Shown here piece after piece: positions 43,901 through 52,836 of a stretch of 64,000 nucleotides of DNA. The notes beneath the pieces were generated by a model. The model saw nothing but the letters and a program-made list of their open reading frames with translations, was not told the DNA's origin and made no database searches. Position 1 is the first letter of the stretch, and the number at the start of each line of letters is the position of its first letter. The position numbers were made by a program, and so were the translations under genes. Origin of the DNA: Massilioclostridium coli (GTDB lineage: Bacteria > Bacillota > Clostridia > Oscillospirales > Ruminococcaceae); NCBI RefSeq assembly GCF_900095865.1, contig NZ_FMIZ01000007.1, forward strand, positions 1,486,530-1,550,529, written 5' to 3'.

Positions 43901-44623
43901 TTATCTCTGCTTTCCCATTTTCTTCTCTATTGCTTCCGGCACTCTGATCAAGCCAAATCGCCATAGTATCGGATAAATGTATGAAACTCCTCTAATGTCT
44001 CCAAGTGCCTTCGGTTTCTTCACTTCTTCTGAAATCCTCTTACTATTTTCAAATGCCAGCACCACACTACTCCAGGCAAGGCTCTTACTTTTCTCTCTCC
44101 GGTCTATCAGCAGCTCTCTGTTATACTCTCCATTTTTGCCAACCTTTAATTTATACCGAAACGGTAATCCTGTTGCCGTTTTAAATGGATAATCCTGAAA
44201 TGCAATAACAGCTTGCCACAAATTTTCTTCTGATGCTATTTCCTTTAGAAGCCGAACCTGCTCTTGCCGAATCTTATATGCCCGGCACCGCTCCGCATTT
44301 AAACTTATCTCTGCTGCATTATAAATTCCCTTAGTGTAGGGCAGATAGGAATGAACCGATGCTCTGGAAAGACCTGTGAGTTTCATAATCTCCGGAATTT
44401 TTTTTCCTGACTGGTGCAAATCATTGATTTGTGTACATATATCTGATGTGAATATATCAGCAGTAATAAGTAGCTTACGAAGTTTAAGCAGACTAATATT
44501 TAACTCATCTGCCAGTGATCTTAATGAATCTGCTTCTTCATAGACATCTCTTAACTCTTGAAGAAAATTATTAAATTGAAGTTCTGGATTATATTCTGGT
44601 TTCTTTTTGGGTCTTCCTGCCAT
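43901..44623 (-). CDS. HTH-containing protein of unknown function
   Basis: A 240-aa protein starting MAGRPKKKPEYNPELQFNNF, an AT-hook-like basic start. A first helical region is followed by a helix-turn-helix resembling resolvase or MerR-type HTH (SGKKIPEIMKLTGLSRASVH). The C-terminal part (FQDYPFKTATGLPFRYKLKV) is not recognised. It is likely a DNA-binding regulator, found in Clostridiales near mobile regions. It lies at the border between the regulatory patch and the polysaccharide locus. Confidence 0.7.
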   Translation of the reverse strand: MAGRPKKKPEYNPELQFNNFLQELRDVYEEADSLRSLADELNISLLKLRKLLITADIFTSDICTQINDLHQSGKKIPEIMKLTGLSRASVHSYLPYTKGIYNAAEISLNAERCRAYKIRQEQVRLLKEIASEENLWQAVIAFQDYPFKTATGLPFRYKLKVGKNGEYNRELLIDRREKSKSLAWSSVVLAFENSKRISEEVKKPKALGDIRGVSYIYPILWRFGLIRVPEAIEKKMGKQR

Positions 44624-44667
44624 TTTTTAACTCCCATTTTCATGTGAATCCAATCATCTTGCACCTA

Positions 44668-44719
44668 AAACAGAGGCTTCCTTGCTCCAGACTAATGCTC
44701 CGATAGCTGTCCTCTGTTT
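44668..44719. repeat. 9-bp inverted repeat downstream of the VanZ gene
   Basis: AAACAGAGG (44668-44676) and CCTCTGTTT (44711-44719) flank a 34-nt loop just past the VanZ stop. It could form the 3' hairpin of the polysaccharide operon, though no clear U-run follows. Confidence 0.4.
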
Positions 44720-44725
44720 CTTATT

Positions 44726-45346
44726 TTATTTCTTTCGCTTTCTGGAATATCCCAAATAATAGATGACACCGCCTACTGCTCCACCAAGTGTATTATAGGT
44801 CAGATCTGATATTTGAAATGTTCCAAGATGGAATAATAGCTGAGTAAATTCTATCAGAAAAGAAAATACTGCTACAACTTTTGTGGCTTCCCAAACGGTT
44901 TTTCCAAATCTAATATTCTCAGATTCATCAAGTAATTCTTTTTGAAATGCCCACAATAGTAAAATAGAAAATGGAACAAATAACATGAAATTCTCTATAG
45001 ATTCTGTTGTAAACTCTCCATCTTCATATAGTCCCCATCCTCCCAAAAGCTTTCCAAGTGGATCAAACCATATCTCACGATTTAAAACTGTTCGGAGTAA
45101 TATCATTGCTGTATAAAAAGCTAATAAGAATGTCCGGCGAAAATTTGAAGAACTTCTAAATGCTCTCCACCATGTTGCAAACATATTTCGGATAAAATTA
45201 TTCTTTTTCCACCCATGCTCCTTACCATATAAATATAAGAACATTGTTAAAAAGGCAAGGAGAACGGCAGCCCAGAAGGGCTGATAAAATGCTGATAATA
45301 CATTATATGCTATCTTATTAAATATTTCGATTATCTTACTTCCCAT
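44726..45346 (-). CDS. VanZ family membrane protein
   Basis: A 206-aa protein with about five membrane helices. The conserved VanZ core is present: ENFMLFVPFSILLLWAFQ, then SFLIEFTQLLFHLGTFQISD and TYNTLGGAVGGVIYYLG. VanZ-like proteins are linked to low-level teicoplanin resistance and cell-envelope processes, but most members have no proven role. It is the last gene of the operon, 16 nt after the nucleotidyltransferase gene. Confidence 0.9.
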   Translation of the reverse strand: MGSKIIEIFNKIAYNVLSAFYQPFWAAVLLAFLTMFLYLYGKEHGWKKNNFIRNMFATWWRAFRSSSNFRRTFLLAFYTAMILLRTVLNREIWFDPLGKLLGGWGLYEDGEFTTESIENFMLFVPFSILLLWAFQKELLDESENIRFGKTVWEATKVVAVFSFLIEFTQLLFHLGTFQISDLTYNTLGGAVGGVIYYLGYSRKRKK

Positions 45347-45362
45347 CGTTCTCCTTTATTAT

Positions 45363-46301
45363 TTATTTCAAATCTTCAAATAAATTCTTCTGATATACAC
45401 CATCTTCTATCAGCTTGGCAAATGATTTCACTACATAGTCTTTATCTTCTTTATAGGTTACTCCAAACCACTTGTCATTCGTATCTAACACTTTTACGGA
45501 AACTCTGCTTGCCTGAAGAAGTTCATCTATGTAAATTGGCAGTAAATATTCTGCTTTCAAAATATCTTTGTCCCCCATGTTAGCAAAGAACTCTTTAAAT
45601 CCATCTTCTAAAGTCTGCATGAATTCCGGTGTAAGTCCCCACATATTCATGGATGCGTAGGATTCTGCATTAATTGAAGTGAGCTGTCCATCGTTATCTA
45701 CTGCTGCACCCTCTGGAGTCTTAACAATATTGGAAGTTTCATGTACTGCTGTGAGATAGCCTTCCTCATTTGTCTCACAGATACCTCTGGTAACGGCACC
45801 ATTCTCACTTAAAGTATTTTTTAAAATGAAACCTGCCATACAGAACTGATTCGCTTTTTCCGGCGTATAGCCTACAAGGAAATCATGAAGCTTAACAAAT
45901 GCTTCCTTTCCATAGTAGTCATCTGCATTGATAACTGCAAATGGCTCATGCAAAACTTCTTTACAGGCAAGAACAGCATGTCCTGTTCCCCAAGGTTTGG
46001 TACGTCCTGTAGGAAGCTCCACACCTTCTGGAAGTTCGCTTAATTCCTGATATGCGTAGGCAATCTCCACATCAAGATTGTTGCAAATCTTTTCGATGCG
46101 GTCACCGATTGCTTCTTTAAATGCATCCTTAATATCTTTACGGATAATAAAAACAATTTTGTTGAAGCCTGCTTCGATTGCATCATGGATAGAATAATCC
46201 ATGATGATTTCTCCATTTAAGCCAACCGGAGCAAGTTGTTTGATTCCGCCGCCGAATCGGGAACCGAGACCGGCAGCCATGATAACTAATGTTGTTCTCA
46301 T
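45363..46301 (-). CDS. Sugar-phosphate nucleotidyltransferase
   Basis: A 312-aa NTP-transferase-fold enzyme that would join a sugar 1-phosphate to a nucleotide. The nucleotide-binding signature is MAAGLGSRFGGGIKQLAPVG, and the metal-binding Asp lies in AVINADDYYGKEAF. The substrate cannot be fixed from sequence. The place directly after glmS suggests a role in supplying nucleotide sugars for the envelope. It is co-transcribed with glmS and the VanZ gene. Confidence 0.88.
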   Translation of the reverse strand: MRTTLVIMAAGLGSRFGGGIKQLAPVGLNGEIIMDYSIHDAIEAGFNKIVFIIRKDIKDAFKEAIGDRIEKICNNLDVEIAYAYQELSELPEGVELPTGRTKPWGTGHAVLACKEVLHEPFAVINADDYYGKEAFVKLHDFLVGYTPEKANQFCMAGFILKNTLSENGAVTRGICETNEEGYLTAVHETSNIVKTPEGAAVDNDGQLTSINAESYASMNMWGLTPEFMQTLEDGFKEFFANMGDKDILKAEYLLPIYIDELLQASRVSVKVLDTNDKWFGVTYKEDKDYVVKSFAKLIEDGVYQKNLFEDLK

Positions 46302-46326
46302 AATTTGTTCTTTCCCTTAAAGATAA

Positions 46327-48165
46327 TTATTCTACAGTTACACTTTTCGCCAGATTTCGTGGTTTATCTACATCCAAGCCTTTAGCTACACTGATGTAAT
46401 ATCCCAATAACTGTAATGGAATCACTGCAAGTGATGTTGCAAAAAGTGGATCTGTCTTTGGAATGTAGACTGTAAAATCTGCTGTATCTTCAATGTTATA
46501 CTTTCCAAAAGTAGTCAGTCCCATCAAATACGCTCCTCGACTCTTACATTCTAGCATATTAGAAATAGTTTTTTCGTACAGTTCTGGCTGAGTCAATACA
46601 CCGACTACTAAAATATCGTCTTCAATTAAAGAAATTGTTCCATGCTTTAATTCTCCGGCGGCGTATGCTTCTGAATGAATATAGCTGATTTCTTTCATCT
46701 TTAAGCTACCTTCCATACAGATTGCATAATCAATGCCCCTTCCAACAAAGAATACATCATGGGCATTTACCTGTTTTGATGCAAACCATTGGATACGTTC
46801 TTTATCTTCTAAAATCTTTGCAATTTTTTCTGGTAAAGTCTTTACTTCTTTAATAAGCTCAACATATCTTTCTTCTGAAATTTCTTCACGAACTTTTGCA
46901 AATTGGATTGCCAAAGCGTAAGTTGCAACAAGCTGTGTACTATAAGCCTTTGTTGTAGCGACAGCAATTTCAGGTCCTGCCAAAGTATAAAATACTGAAT
47001 CAGCTTCTCTGGCAATAGATGAGCCAACTACATTTACAATTCCTAATGTTCGTACTCCTTTTTCCTTTGCTTCCCGAAGTGCTGCTAAACTATCTGCTGT
47101 TTCTCCAGACTGACTTATAACTACTACTAAGCCATTCTTATCAAGCAAAGGATTTCTATAACGGAACTCAGAACCAAGTTCTACACGAACAGGAATTTTG
47201 GCTAAATCTTCAATTACATACTGTGCTGCAATACCAACATGATAAGCTGATCCACACGCAACAATATAAATCTGACTGATTTCTTTTATATCTTCTTCAG
47301 AAAGCCCCACATTTGATAAATCAATAAAATCCTCTTTCACAACAGAATTAATTGTATCACCTACAACCTTTGGCTGTTCATGGATTTCTTTCATCATAAA
47401 ATGTTCATATCCAGCTTTTTCTGCTGCTTCTGCATTCCAGTCAATAGTTTTTAATTCTTTCTCAATTTCATCTCCATCAAGATTATAGAAAGTAATTTCA
47501 CCTTTTCTTACACGAGCCATCTCCATGTTACCAATATAATATACATTTCTTGTATATTTTAAGATAGCAGGTACATCAGACGCAATATAAGATTCCCCAT
47601 CTTCTACTCCGAGAATCATCGGACTATCTTTTCTTGCAACATATATTTCTTCTGGGTATTCATTAAACATTACTGCCAAAGCATAAGAGCCACGAATACG
47701 AACCATAGCATGATTAATTGCATCTACTGGTGTTCCTTCATATTTTGTATAATAATAATCAATAAGTTTAACTGCAACTTCTGTATCTGTATCGGAATAA
47801 AATGTATACCCTTTTCTCACAAGCTTTTCTTTTAATTCCTGATAATTTTCAATAATGCCATTATGTACTGCTACAATATTTCCATCATCACTTCTATGAG
47901 GATGAGCATTATTTTCCGATGGTTCTCCATGAGTTGCCCATCTGGTGTGACCAATTCCACATGAACCAATTACTGCCTTCCCATCATTGGTTTTTTCAGC
48001 AAGAATTTTAAGTCGTCCCTTTGCTTTTACAATATCAACATCCCTATCTCCATCACGAACTGCAATTCCTGCAGAGTCATAACCACGATATTCTAACTTA
48101 GACAAGCCCTCTAATAAAATAGGTGCTGCCTGTTCTTTACCTGTAAATCCTACAATCCCACACAT
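46327..48165 (-). CDS. glmS: Glutamine-fructose-6-phosphate aminotransferase
   Basis: A 612-aa enzyme making glucosamine 6-phosphate, the first step to UDP-GlcNAc. The N-terminal amidotransferase domain starts MCGIVGFTGK, with Cys2 as nucleophile after Met removal. Two SIS domains bind the sugar phosphate (VACGSAYHVG and VVISQSGETADSLAALREAK). The C-terminus DKPRNLAKSVTVE is canonical. The length is normal. GGGAG precedes the start. The gap of 98 bp upstream is too short for the glmS ribozyme and shows no sign of it. Confidence 0.97.
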   Translation of the reverse strand: MCGIVGFTGKEQAAPILLEGLSKLEYRGYDSAGIAVRDGDRDVDIVKAKGRLKILAEKTNDGKAVIGSCGIGHTRWATHGEPSENNAHPHRSDDGNIVAVHNGIIENYQELKEKLVRKGYTFYSDTDTEVAVKLIDYYYTKYEGTPVDAINHAMVRIRGSYALAVMFNEYPEEIYVARKDSPMILGVEDGESYIASDVPAILKYTRNVYYIGNMEMARVRKGEITFYNLDGDEIEKELKTIDWNAEAAEKAGYEHFMMKEIHEQPKVVGDTINSVVKEDFIDLSNVGLSEEDIKEISQIYIVACGSAYHVGIAAQYVIEDLAKIPVRVELGSEFRYRNPLLDKNGLVVVISQSGETADSLAALREAKEKGVRTLGIVNVVGSSIAREADSVFYTLAGPEIAVATTKAYSTQLVATYALAIQFAKVREEISEERYVELIKEVKTLPEKIAKILEDKERIQWFASKQVNAHDVFFVGRGIDYAICMEGSLKMKEISYIHSEAYAAGELKHGTISLIEDDILVVGVLTQPELYEKTISNMLECKSRGAYLMGLTTFGKYNIEDTADFTVYIPKTDPLFATSLAVIPLQLLGYYISVAKGLDVDKPRNLAKSVTVE

Positions 48166-48263
48166 AATTATTTACTCCCTTTTACTCGTAATCTTGCCTT
48201 ATAATAAATCTTTTATAGCAAAATTATTATCTTAGCTTTTACTTTATTGTTTCCCTTATTTTA

Positions 48264-48458
48264 TTATGTTTCTTTAAATGGACATACCTTCAGACATTGA
48301 TAGCATTTAATACACTTCTTTTCGTCTATTTGAGGATATTCAAATCCTTCTTCATCTTCAATCATTGAAATTGCCATTTGAGAACAAATTGCATAGCATG
48401 CGGTACACCCACAACATTCTTTTTTTTCTTTAAATAGTACAGGTATTTTCCTGTCCAT
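48264..48458 (-). CDS. Stand-alone two-cluster [4Fe-4S] ferredoxin-like protein
   Basis: A 64-aa protein with two cluster motifs: CCGCTACYAIC near the start and CIKCYQCLKVCP at the end. It closely resembles the N-terminal ferredoxin domain of FrhB-type polysaccharide-locus proteins, which normally precede the FrhB domain in one chain. Here the FrhB domain is a separate gene (49437-50483), and this ferredoxin gene lies downstream of it with an acyltransferase gene between. It starts 12 nt after the acyltransferase gene. Confidence 0.85.
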   Translation of the reverse strand: MDRKIPVLFKEKKECCGCTACYAICSQMAISMIEDEEGFEYPQIDEKKCIKCYQCLKVCPFKET

Positions 48459-48470
48459 CTTTTCCTCCCT

Positions 48471-49444
48471 TTATACGCCTATTACATAAGCATATTTTCC
48501 TAGTATTCTATGTGCCATCATAACGCACACTGTAGAAATCATGATTACAAATATTGCATTTATCGGAAATACATTTGCCATTGGAACTAACTTATTTAAG
48601 ATTCTAATTATCAGCATATGACACAGATATATTCCAAAAGAATTATCACCCAAAACTTTTAAAAATTTTTTCAAAATAACTGGTTGCTCATTCAAATTTA
48701 AATCACCAGCTTCTATATATATGTATGCTCTTATACAAAAAAGCCCCGTTGTTATAATGGAACTCATTTTTAATTGTGTTGTCGCCATATCAAAGTTTCC
48801 CATCCAATACCAAATAAATCCTTCAACACCTTGAATTACCAATGAGAACAGACACAAGTTAGTTAAACATTTTTTAGATAATTGTAAATTAATATACCCG
48901 TTTTTTAAACTTACCCCTAAGTAATAAAATCCAAACCAAAAAACAAATAATTCGCCCTGAAATGGAAAGCCTAATTCAAGATTAAACCACAAGCTTATAT
49001 AACGAATTAGAAAAATGCTAACGGGTGTTACAAACCACCCTAATTTAGAAAATCTACTCCGCAAAAGTTTAAACGTAACTGGTATTAATAGTACCATCTG
49101 TATATAAACCAGAATAAAATAATATATTCCATTACATTTTGACATAAAAACATCCGGTATAAATGTATTTATTCTCCGATTCACGACCGCAAATATAAAT
49201 GACCAAATTATATAAGGAATAATTATTTTTTTAATTCTGCGATATATTATATCTCTATATACTCCATTTTCGTTTTCTTTGGTTAAATAACCGGAAAGAA
49301 ATATAAACATACCTACTGCAAAATTAACAAATGGTCGAATTATTACTCCGTACCCCCCCAAGCATATGTATTAGTGTTATATGTATGGATAACAATTACT
49401 GCAATAATTGATAACCCTCGCATTATTTGTATTTTTTTATTCAT
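48471..49444 (-). CDS. Acyltransferase 3 family membrane protein, out of frame at a G7 tract
   Basis: A membrane acyltransferase (OafA-like) that would O-acylate the polysaccharide. The conserved start is MNKKIQIMRGLSIIAVIVIH, from ATG at 49444, which overlaps the stop of the FrhB-like gene. After TYAWGG this frame meets a stop. The rest of the family sequence (VIIRPFVNFAVGMFIFLSGY and about ten membrane helices to 48471) is in another frame. The shift falls exactly at a run of seven G (49353-49359). Eight or five G would restore AWGGYGVIIRPF. A shorter TTG start after the tract (49361) would lack the catalytic N-terminal His region. The gene is likely phase-off in this copy. Confidence 0.85.
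49353..49359 (-). repeat. G7 tract in the acyltransferase gene
   Basis: Seven G on the coding strand, about 28 codons into the gene, with the 5' and 3' parts of the gene in different frames on its two sides. It is a candidate slipped-strand site. Confidence 0.8.
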
Positions 49445-50483
49445 TCTTCTCTCCCATATTGAACTGCATTAACATACCGTAATCAAGATTTGACTTTATA
49501 CCCCCCCGTCTTGCTCTTTTAAGCACCGGTTTTAATACTTTCTTAATAGCATTTTTTATTCTTTGTTTTATTGGCAAAGATAAATAACTTTTTCTTAACT
49601 CTTCAAAATCCATTTTCTTCATATCTATAAAAAAAGTTTCTCTCTCTTTTGGTCTATAAACAGAACGGAACTCTGCTGGATTTTCTTTTGTAGCGTCGTC
49701 ATATTCTACTTCCATAACTTTTACAGATGACTTAGATATGAGCCTGTTAAATATTTTTTCTCCTTGATTCGTTCGAACAATTACCAAAGATGTTCCTTTA
49801 CTATCATTCATTTCTGGAGCAATAGTGTCAATCCCCCAGAAATCTCCTATCGTTAAATCTGATAATCTTAATGTCTTAGCTTTGCATTCATAGCAGGATG
49901 GTCTAAGGCAGAAATCACTTAAAAACATTTGCATATACGGGTCTTTGCTTTTAGAGATGTAAACTTCTTTAGATGAACCATACTCTTTCATTCCAAAGTT
50001 TTCCCATCCTTGATCTTTACATCTAAAGTTGACTTTCTCCATCTTGCCTTGCATTTTATTTTCCATATAACCTACATATTCTTTCCACAATGCAGGTGAT
50101 GGAACCCCATGGCAAATAATATCAACACAAATAAGATTTTTATAATCTTTCTGAAGAAATTTCTTTAATCCATTAATTTGACATCCTGTTCCAGTAAATA
50201 AAACCAATTTATTTAACACTAGATTTTCACGAACATTCTTAAAAATATTTTTAATTTTAGCTTGTAAATATTTAGATCCTAGAAGTTTCTCTAAATCTTG
50301 CTTTTCTGTAACTCCAATATACTCAGCTTCTGTGCAAGATGCATTCATTGCAACTCCATAAACAATTCCTTTTTTTTCAAGAACCTCATTTGCCAATAAA
50401 GAAAAAATTGCACCTGAAGAGCTTTTCATCCTTATGTCATTATCATAATATGCCGCATACGCTTTTTTTTCGTTTATCGCCAT
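49437..50483 (-). CDS. FrhB-type (coenzyme F420 hydrogenase beta-like) protein of the polysaccharide locus
   Basis: A 348-aa protein of the FrhB C-terminal domain family, common in exopolysaccharide clusters beside pyruvyltransferases. Visible family features are RMKSSSGAIFSLLANEVL, VLFTGTGCQINGLKKFL, CVDIICHGVPSPALWKEY and CYECKAKTLRLSDLTIGDFW. It lacks the N-terminal ferredoxin found in many relatives; that part is a separate gene downstream. A G7 run (49501-49507) encodes RGG near the C-terminus and is in frame. The role is not established; a flavin or redox step on a sugar is possible. Confidence 0.88.
   Translation of the reverse strand: MAINEKKAYAAYYDNDIRMKSSSGAIFSLLANEVLEKKGIVYGVAMNASCTEAEYIGVTEKQDLEKLLGSKYLQAKIKNIFKNVRENLVLNKLVLFTGTGCQINGLKKFLQKDYKNLICVDIICHGVPSPALWKEYVGYMENKMQGKMEKVNFRCKDQGWENFGMKEYGSSKEVYISKSKDPYMQMFLSDFCLRPSCYECKAKTLRLSDLTIGDFWGIDTIAPEMNDSKGTSLVIVRTNQGEKIFNRLISKSSVKVMEVEYDDATKENPAEFRSVYRPKERETFFIDMKKMDFEELRKSYLSLPIKQRIKNAIKKVLKPVLKRARRGGIKSNLDYGMLMQFNMGEKNE
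49501..49507 (-). repeat. G7 tract in the FrhB-like gene
   Basis: Seven G on the coding strand in the last 25 codons (CGG GGG GGT). A change of one G would end the protein about 16 residues early, before the overlap with the acyltransferase start. Confidence 0.75.
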
Positions 50484-50525
50484 ATTCTAATCTCCCTCCA
50501 AACTGTAAATTTTCCCAAATACGCC

Positions 50526-51383
50526 TTATTTGATCTTCTCCAAATCCATGAGTTCTCCCCATTTCAAATCTGTCTCAAGCGTAATATCCGTATCAAAACC
50601 GCCTTGATCAAAAAAGGTTAGTTCTCCAAAATAAATTTGCCCATCTATATTATATAAATCTACTCTCATATGAACCAAATTCTCTGAGAGTTGTTCGGCA
50701 ATCCTTATCATTTTTTCATAGTTTTCCGGTCTTTCCACATTTGATTCGGGTTCTAATTCCGGTTTTTGATATAATAAGCGATTCCACTCTTTATCATAAA
50801 AACGAAAAGTTGGATGTCCAGATGCCCTATTCGTACATACCATCACGCTATCCATTTTTCCATTAAACATAAAAAATTTATAATCATTTGGTACGGTATT
50901 CGTTATCATTTTTTCTGCTATAATCCGATGTCTCAAATTTTTATATGGCCATTCTCGGCATAGATAATAGTAATTATTTTTTAAACTCTTTTCCAATACA
51001 TCTTTTGTTCTATCTATGTCCATATTGTTTTTATCATTTATAAGTACTACTCCACCAGAATCATGTGTTGTTTTTAAAACAAAATTAGATGGCAATTTTG
51101 AAAAATCTATATCTTCAAAACGATCCCACGCACCATAAGTAGGTATAACATATTGTTCACCAATTTTATCTGCAACATATTTCTTTGCCTCATATTTATC
51201 TACCATTATTTGGTAGTGTTCTTTTCGGTCATTTATTTTCAACCAATTAAGTTTTTCATTATAAGATTTTGGATTACTCAAATTCAGCTTTCTCTTCAAT
51301 TTACTAAAAAAAACCATTCTTAAATAAATTGAATCCGGCAAGACTTTAGCTAAATTTACAAAGACTTTTTTATATAATTTCAT
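50526..51383 (-). CDS. TupA-like ATP-grasp family protein
   Basis: A 285-aa protein of the TupA-like ATP-grasp family found in capsule and exopolysaccharide loci. Visible elements are NPKSYNEKLNWLKINDRKEH, MVDKYEAKKYVADKIGEQYV, then FVLKTTHDSGGVVLINDKN as the nucleotide-binding region and LVHMRVDLYNIDGQIYFGEL with the metal-binding acidic residues. ATP-grasp enzymes form amide or ester bonds, so it may attach an amino acid or similar group to the glycan. The substrate is unknown. Confidence 0.87.
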   Translation of the reverse strand: MKLYKKVFVNLAKVLPDSIYLRMVFFSKLKRKLNLSNPKSYNEKLNWLKINDRKEHYQIMVDKYEAKKYVADKIGEQYVIPTYGAWDRFEDIDFSKLPSNFVLKTTHDSGGVVLINDKNNMDIDRTKDVLEKSLKNNYYYLCREWPYKNLRHRIIAEKMITNTVPNDYKFFMFNGKMDSVMVCTNRASGHPTFRFYDKEWNRLLYQKPELEPESNVERPENYEKMIRIAEQLSENLVHMRVDLYNIDGQIYFGELTFFDQGGFDTDITLETDLKWGELMDLEKIK

Positions 51384-51400
51384 ATGTTTTTTCCTTTCAT

Positions 51401-52801
51401 TTACTTTCTTTTGGCAAATTTATGAATTATCGCTTTCATTTCCTCACGATACATAAACGAAGTTATCATCAAAGAAACTATTCCAAATAAAAATGCCTGT
51501 ATTTCACCAAATGAAATAAGAATAAGTGAATGTATAATTAGCAATACAAACGAAAAAATATTACGCTTGAAACTTATCCCTATGTTCATTTCTATTTTCA
51601 TATCACGTGCCCTTATCAAAAGCACAGCAAAATATCCTAAACAAGTTCCAATCGCAATTCCCTGCATTCCAAGCGGCTTGACTAAAATAAAATTGAATAA
51701 AAGATTGGTCGCAGCACCTAATGCAGTTGTAATAAAAACTTTATTTGTTTTAGCTCCTACCGTATACACAACACTAAAAAAAGATGCATAGCAACTAATA
51801 ATTGTTGACACTGATAATAAGGGTACATATTCCCATGCTATGGCAAACTCCTTGCTCATAACGCCTACATAGACCGGCTTAATAAGCATAACTATTCCAA
51901 TTGTAATAAATACCATTCCAAATGACGTAACATTAAAAACATTTTGATAAAATCCTTTTTTATCTTCACTTGATTCAACCTCAATAGCAGACATTTGCCA
52001 AGCCTGAACAAACAAAGAATATACCATATTTATGATCTGAGGTATTTTTAAAGCAAGTGAATATATTCCATTTGCACTATCACCCAAAAAGTAATTGATA
52101 ATATATTTATCACCAGCCGCCATAATCCACCACATTAAACTGTTAGGAACTAACGGAATACTATACTTCAAAATCATTTTCAATATTTTTTTATCAATAC
52201 ATTTAAAGGAAACAACTTTAAAAAAATCACTGAATACAAGAATATATATTGTGCCAATAACTGCTGCCAGCAACGTCGCATATAAATATCCAGCCATTCC
52301 CCACTTAAAAACTAAAAGAAAAAGTACATTGAATCCCAATGTCGTAGCTGTTGTAATTAAGCCAAAAATTGTAAATTTTACATTCTGATTTATTGCTCGA
52401 AAATACTCACTATATATTTGATTAAATGTTCGAACAACTAGAAGAACAACAAATAGCCAAATATATTCATCAAATTTGAAAATCATTTTATACAGTGGAG
52501 TAAATGCTATAGATATTACAGTTCCAAATAAAAAAACTGCAAAACAATTACTTGCTGCCTCTTTTGGCGTTAAGTCTTTTCCAAGAACAAAACGTATAAG
52601 TGCTTCATTAACCATCATAGTTGAAAATGGAATTACCATACCTAATGACGTTATAAACAAATCAATTGTTCCATATTCTGCTGTTGTCAACACATATGTA
52701 TATAATGGAACAATCAAAAAGGTTAATATTTTGCTTCCAAAATTCCCCACCGCAAAAATTGCGGTATTATATACTAATTTTTTATAATTATTCTCACTCA
52801 T
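51401..52801 (-). CDS. Wzx-like polysaccharide flippase
   Basis: A 466-aa protein with about 14 membrane helices of the MATE/PST fold. It starts MSENNYKKLVYNTAIFAVGN; the segments LKYSIPLVPNSLMWWIMAAG and DKYIINYFLGDSANGIYSLA are typical of Wzx/RfbX. It should move undecaprenyl-linked repeat units across the membrane for polymerisation by the Wzy-like protein encoded at 54936-56123. Confidence 0.92.
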   Translation of the reverse strand: MSENNYKKLVYNTAIFAVGNFGSKILTFLIVPLYTYVLTTAEYGTIDLFITSLGMVIPFSTMMVNEALIRFVLGKDLTPKEAASNCFAVFLFGTVISIAFTPLYKMIFKFDEYIWLFVVLLVVRTFNQIYSEYFRAINQNVKFTIFGLITTATTLGFNVLFLLVFKWGMAGYLYATLLAAVIGTIYILVFSDFFKVVSFKCIDKKILKMILKYSIPLVPNSLMWWIMAAGDKYIINYFLGDSANGIYSLALKIPQIINMVYSLFVQAWQMSAIEVESSEDKKGFYQNVFNVTSFGMVFITIGIVMLIKPVYVGVMSKEFAIAWEYVPLLSVSTIISCYASFFSVVYTVGAKTNKVFITTALGAATNLLFNFILVKPLGMQGIAIGTCLGYFAVLLIRARDMKIEMNIGISFKRNIFSFVLLIIHSLILISFGEIQAFLFGIVSLMITSFMYREEMKAIIHKFAKRK

Positions 52802-52836
52802 TTATTTAGCCTCGCATTATCCTTTCTGTACTATCA

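Noticed and set aside
48166-48263. glmS ribozyme upstream of glmS
   Set aside because: Only 98 bp separate glmS from the gene before it and the ribozyme core is not recognisable.
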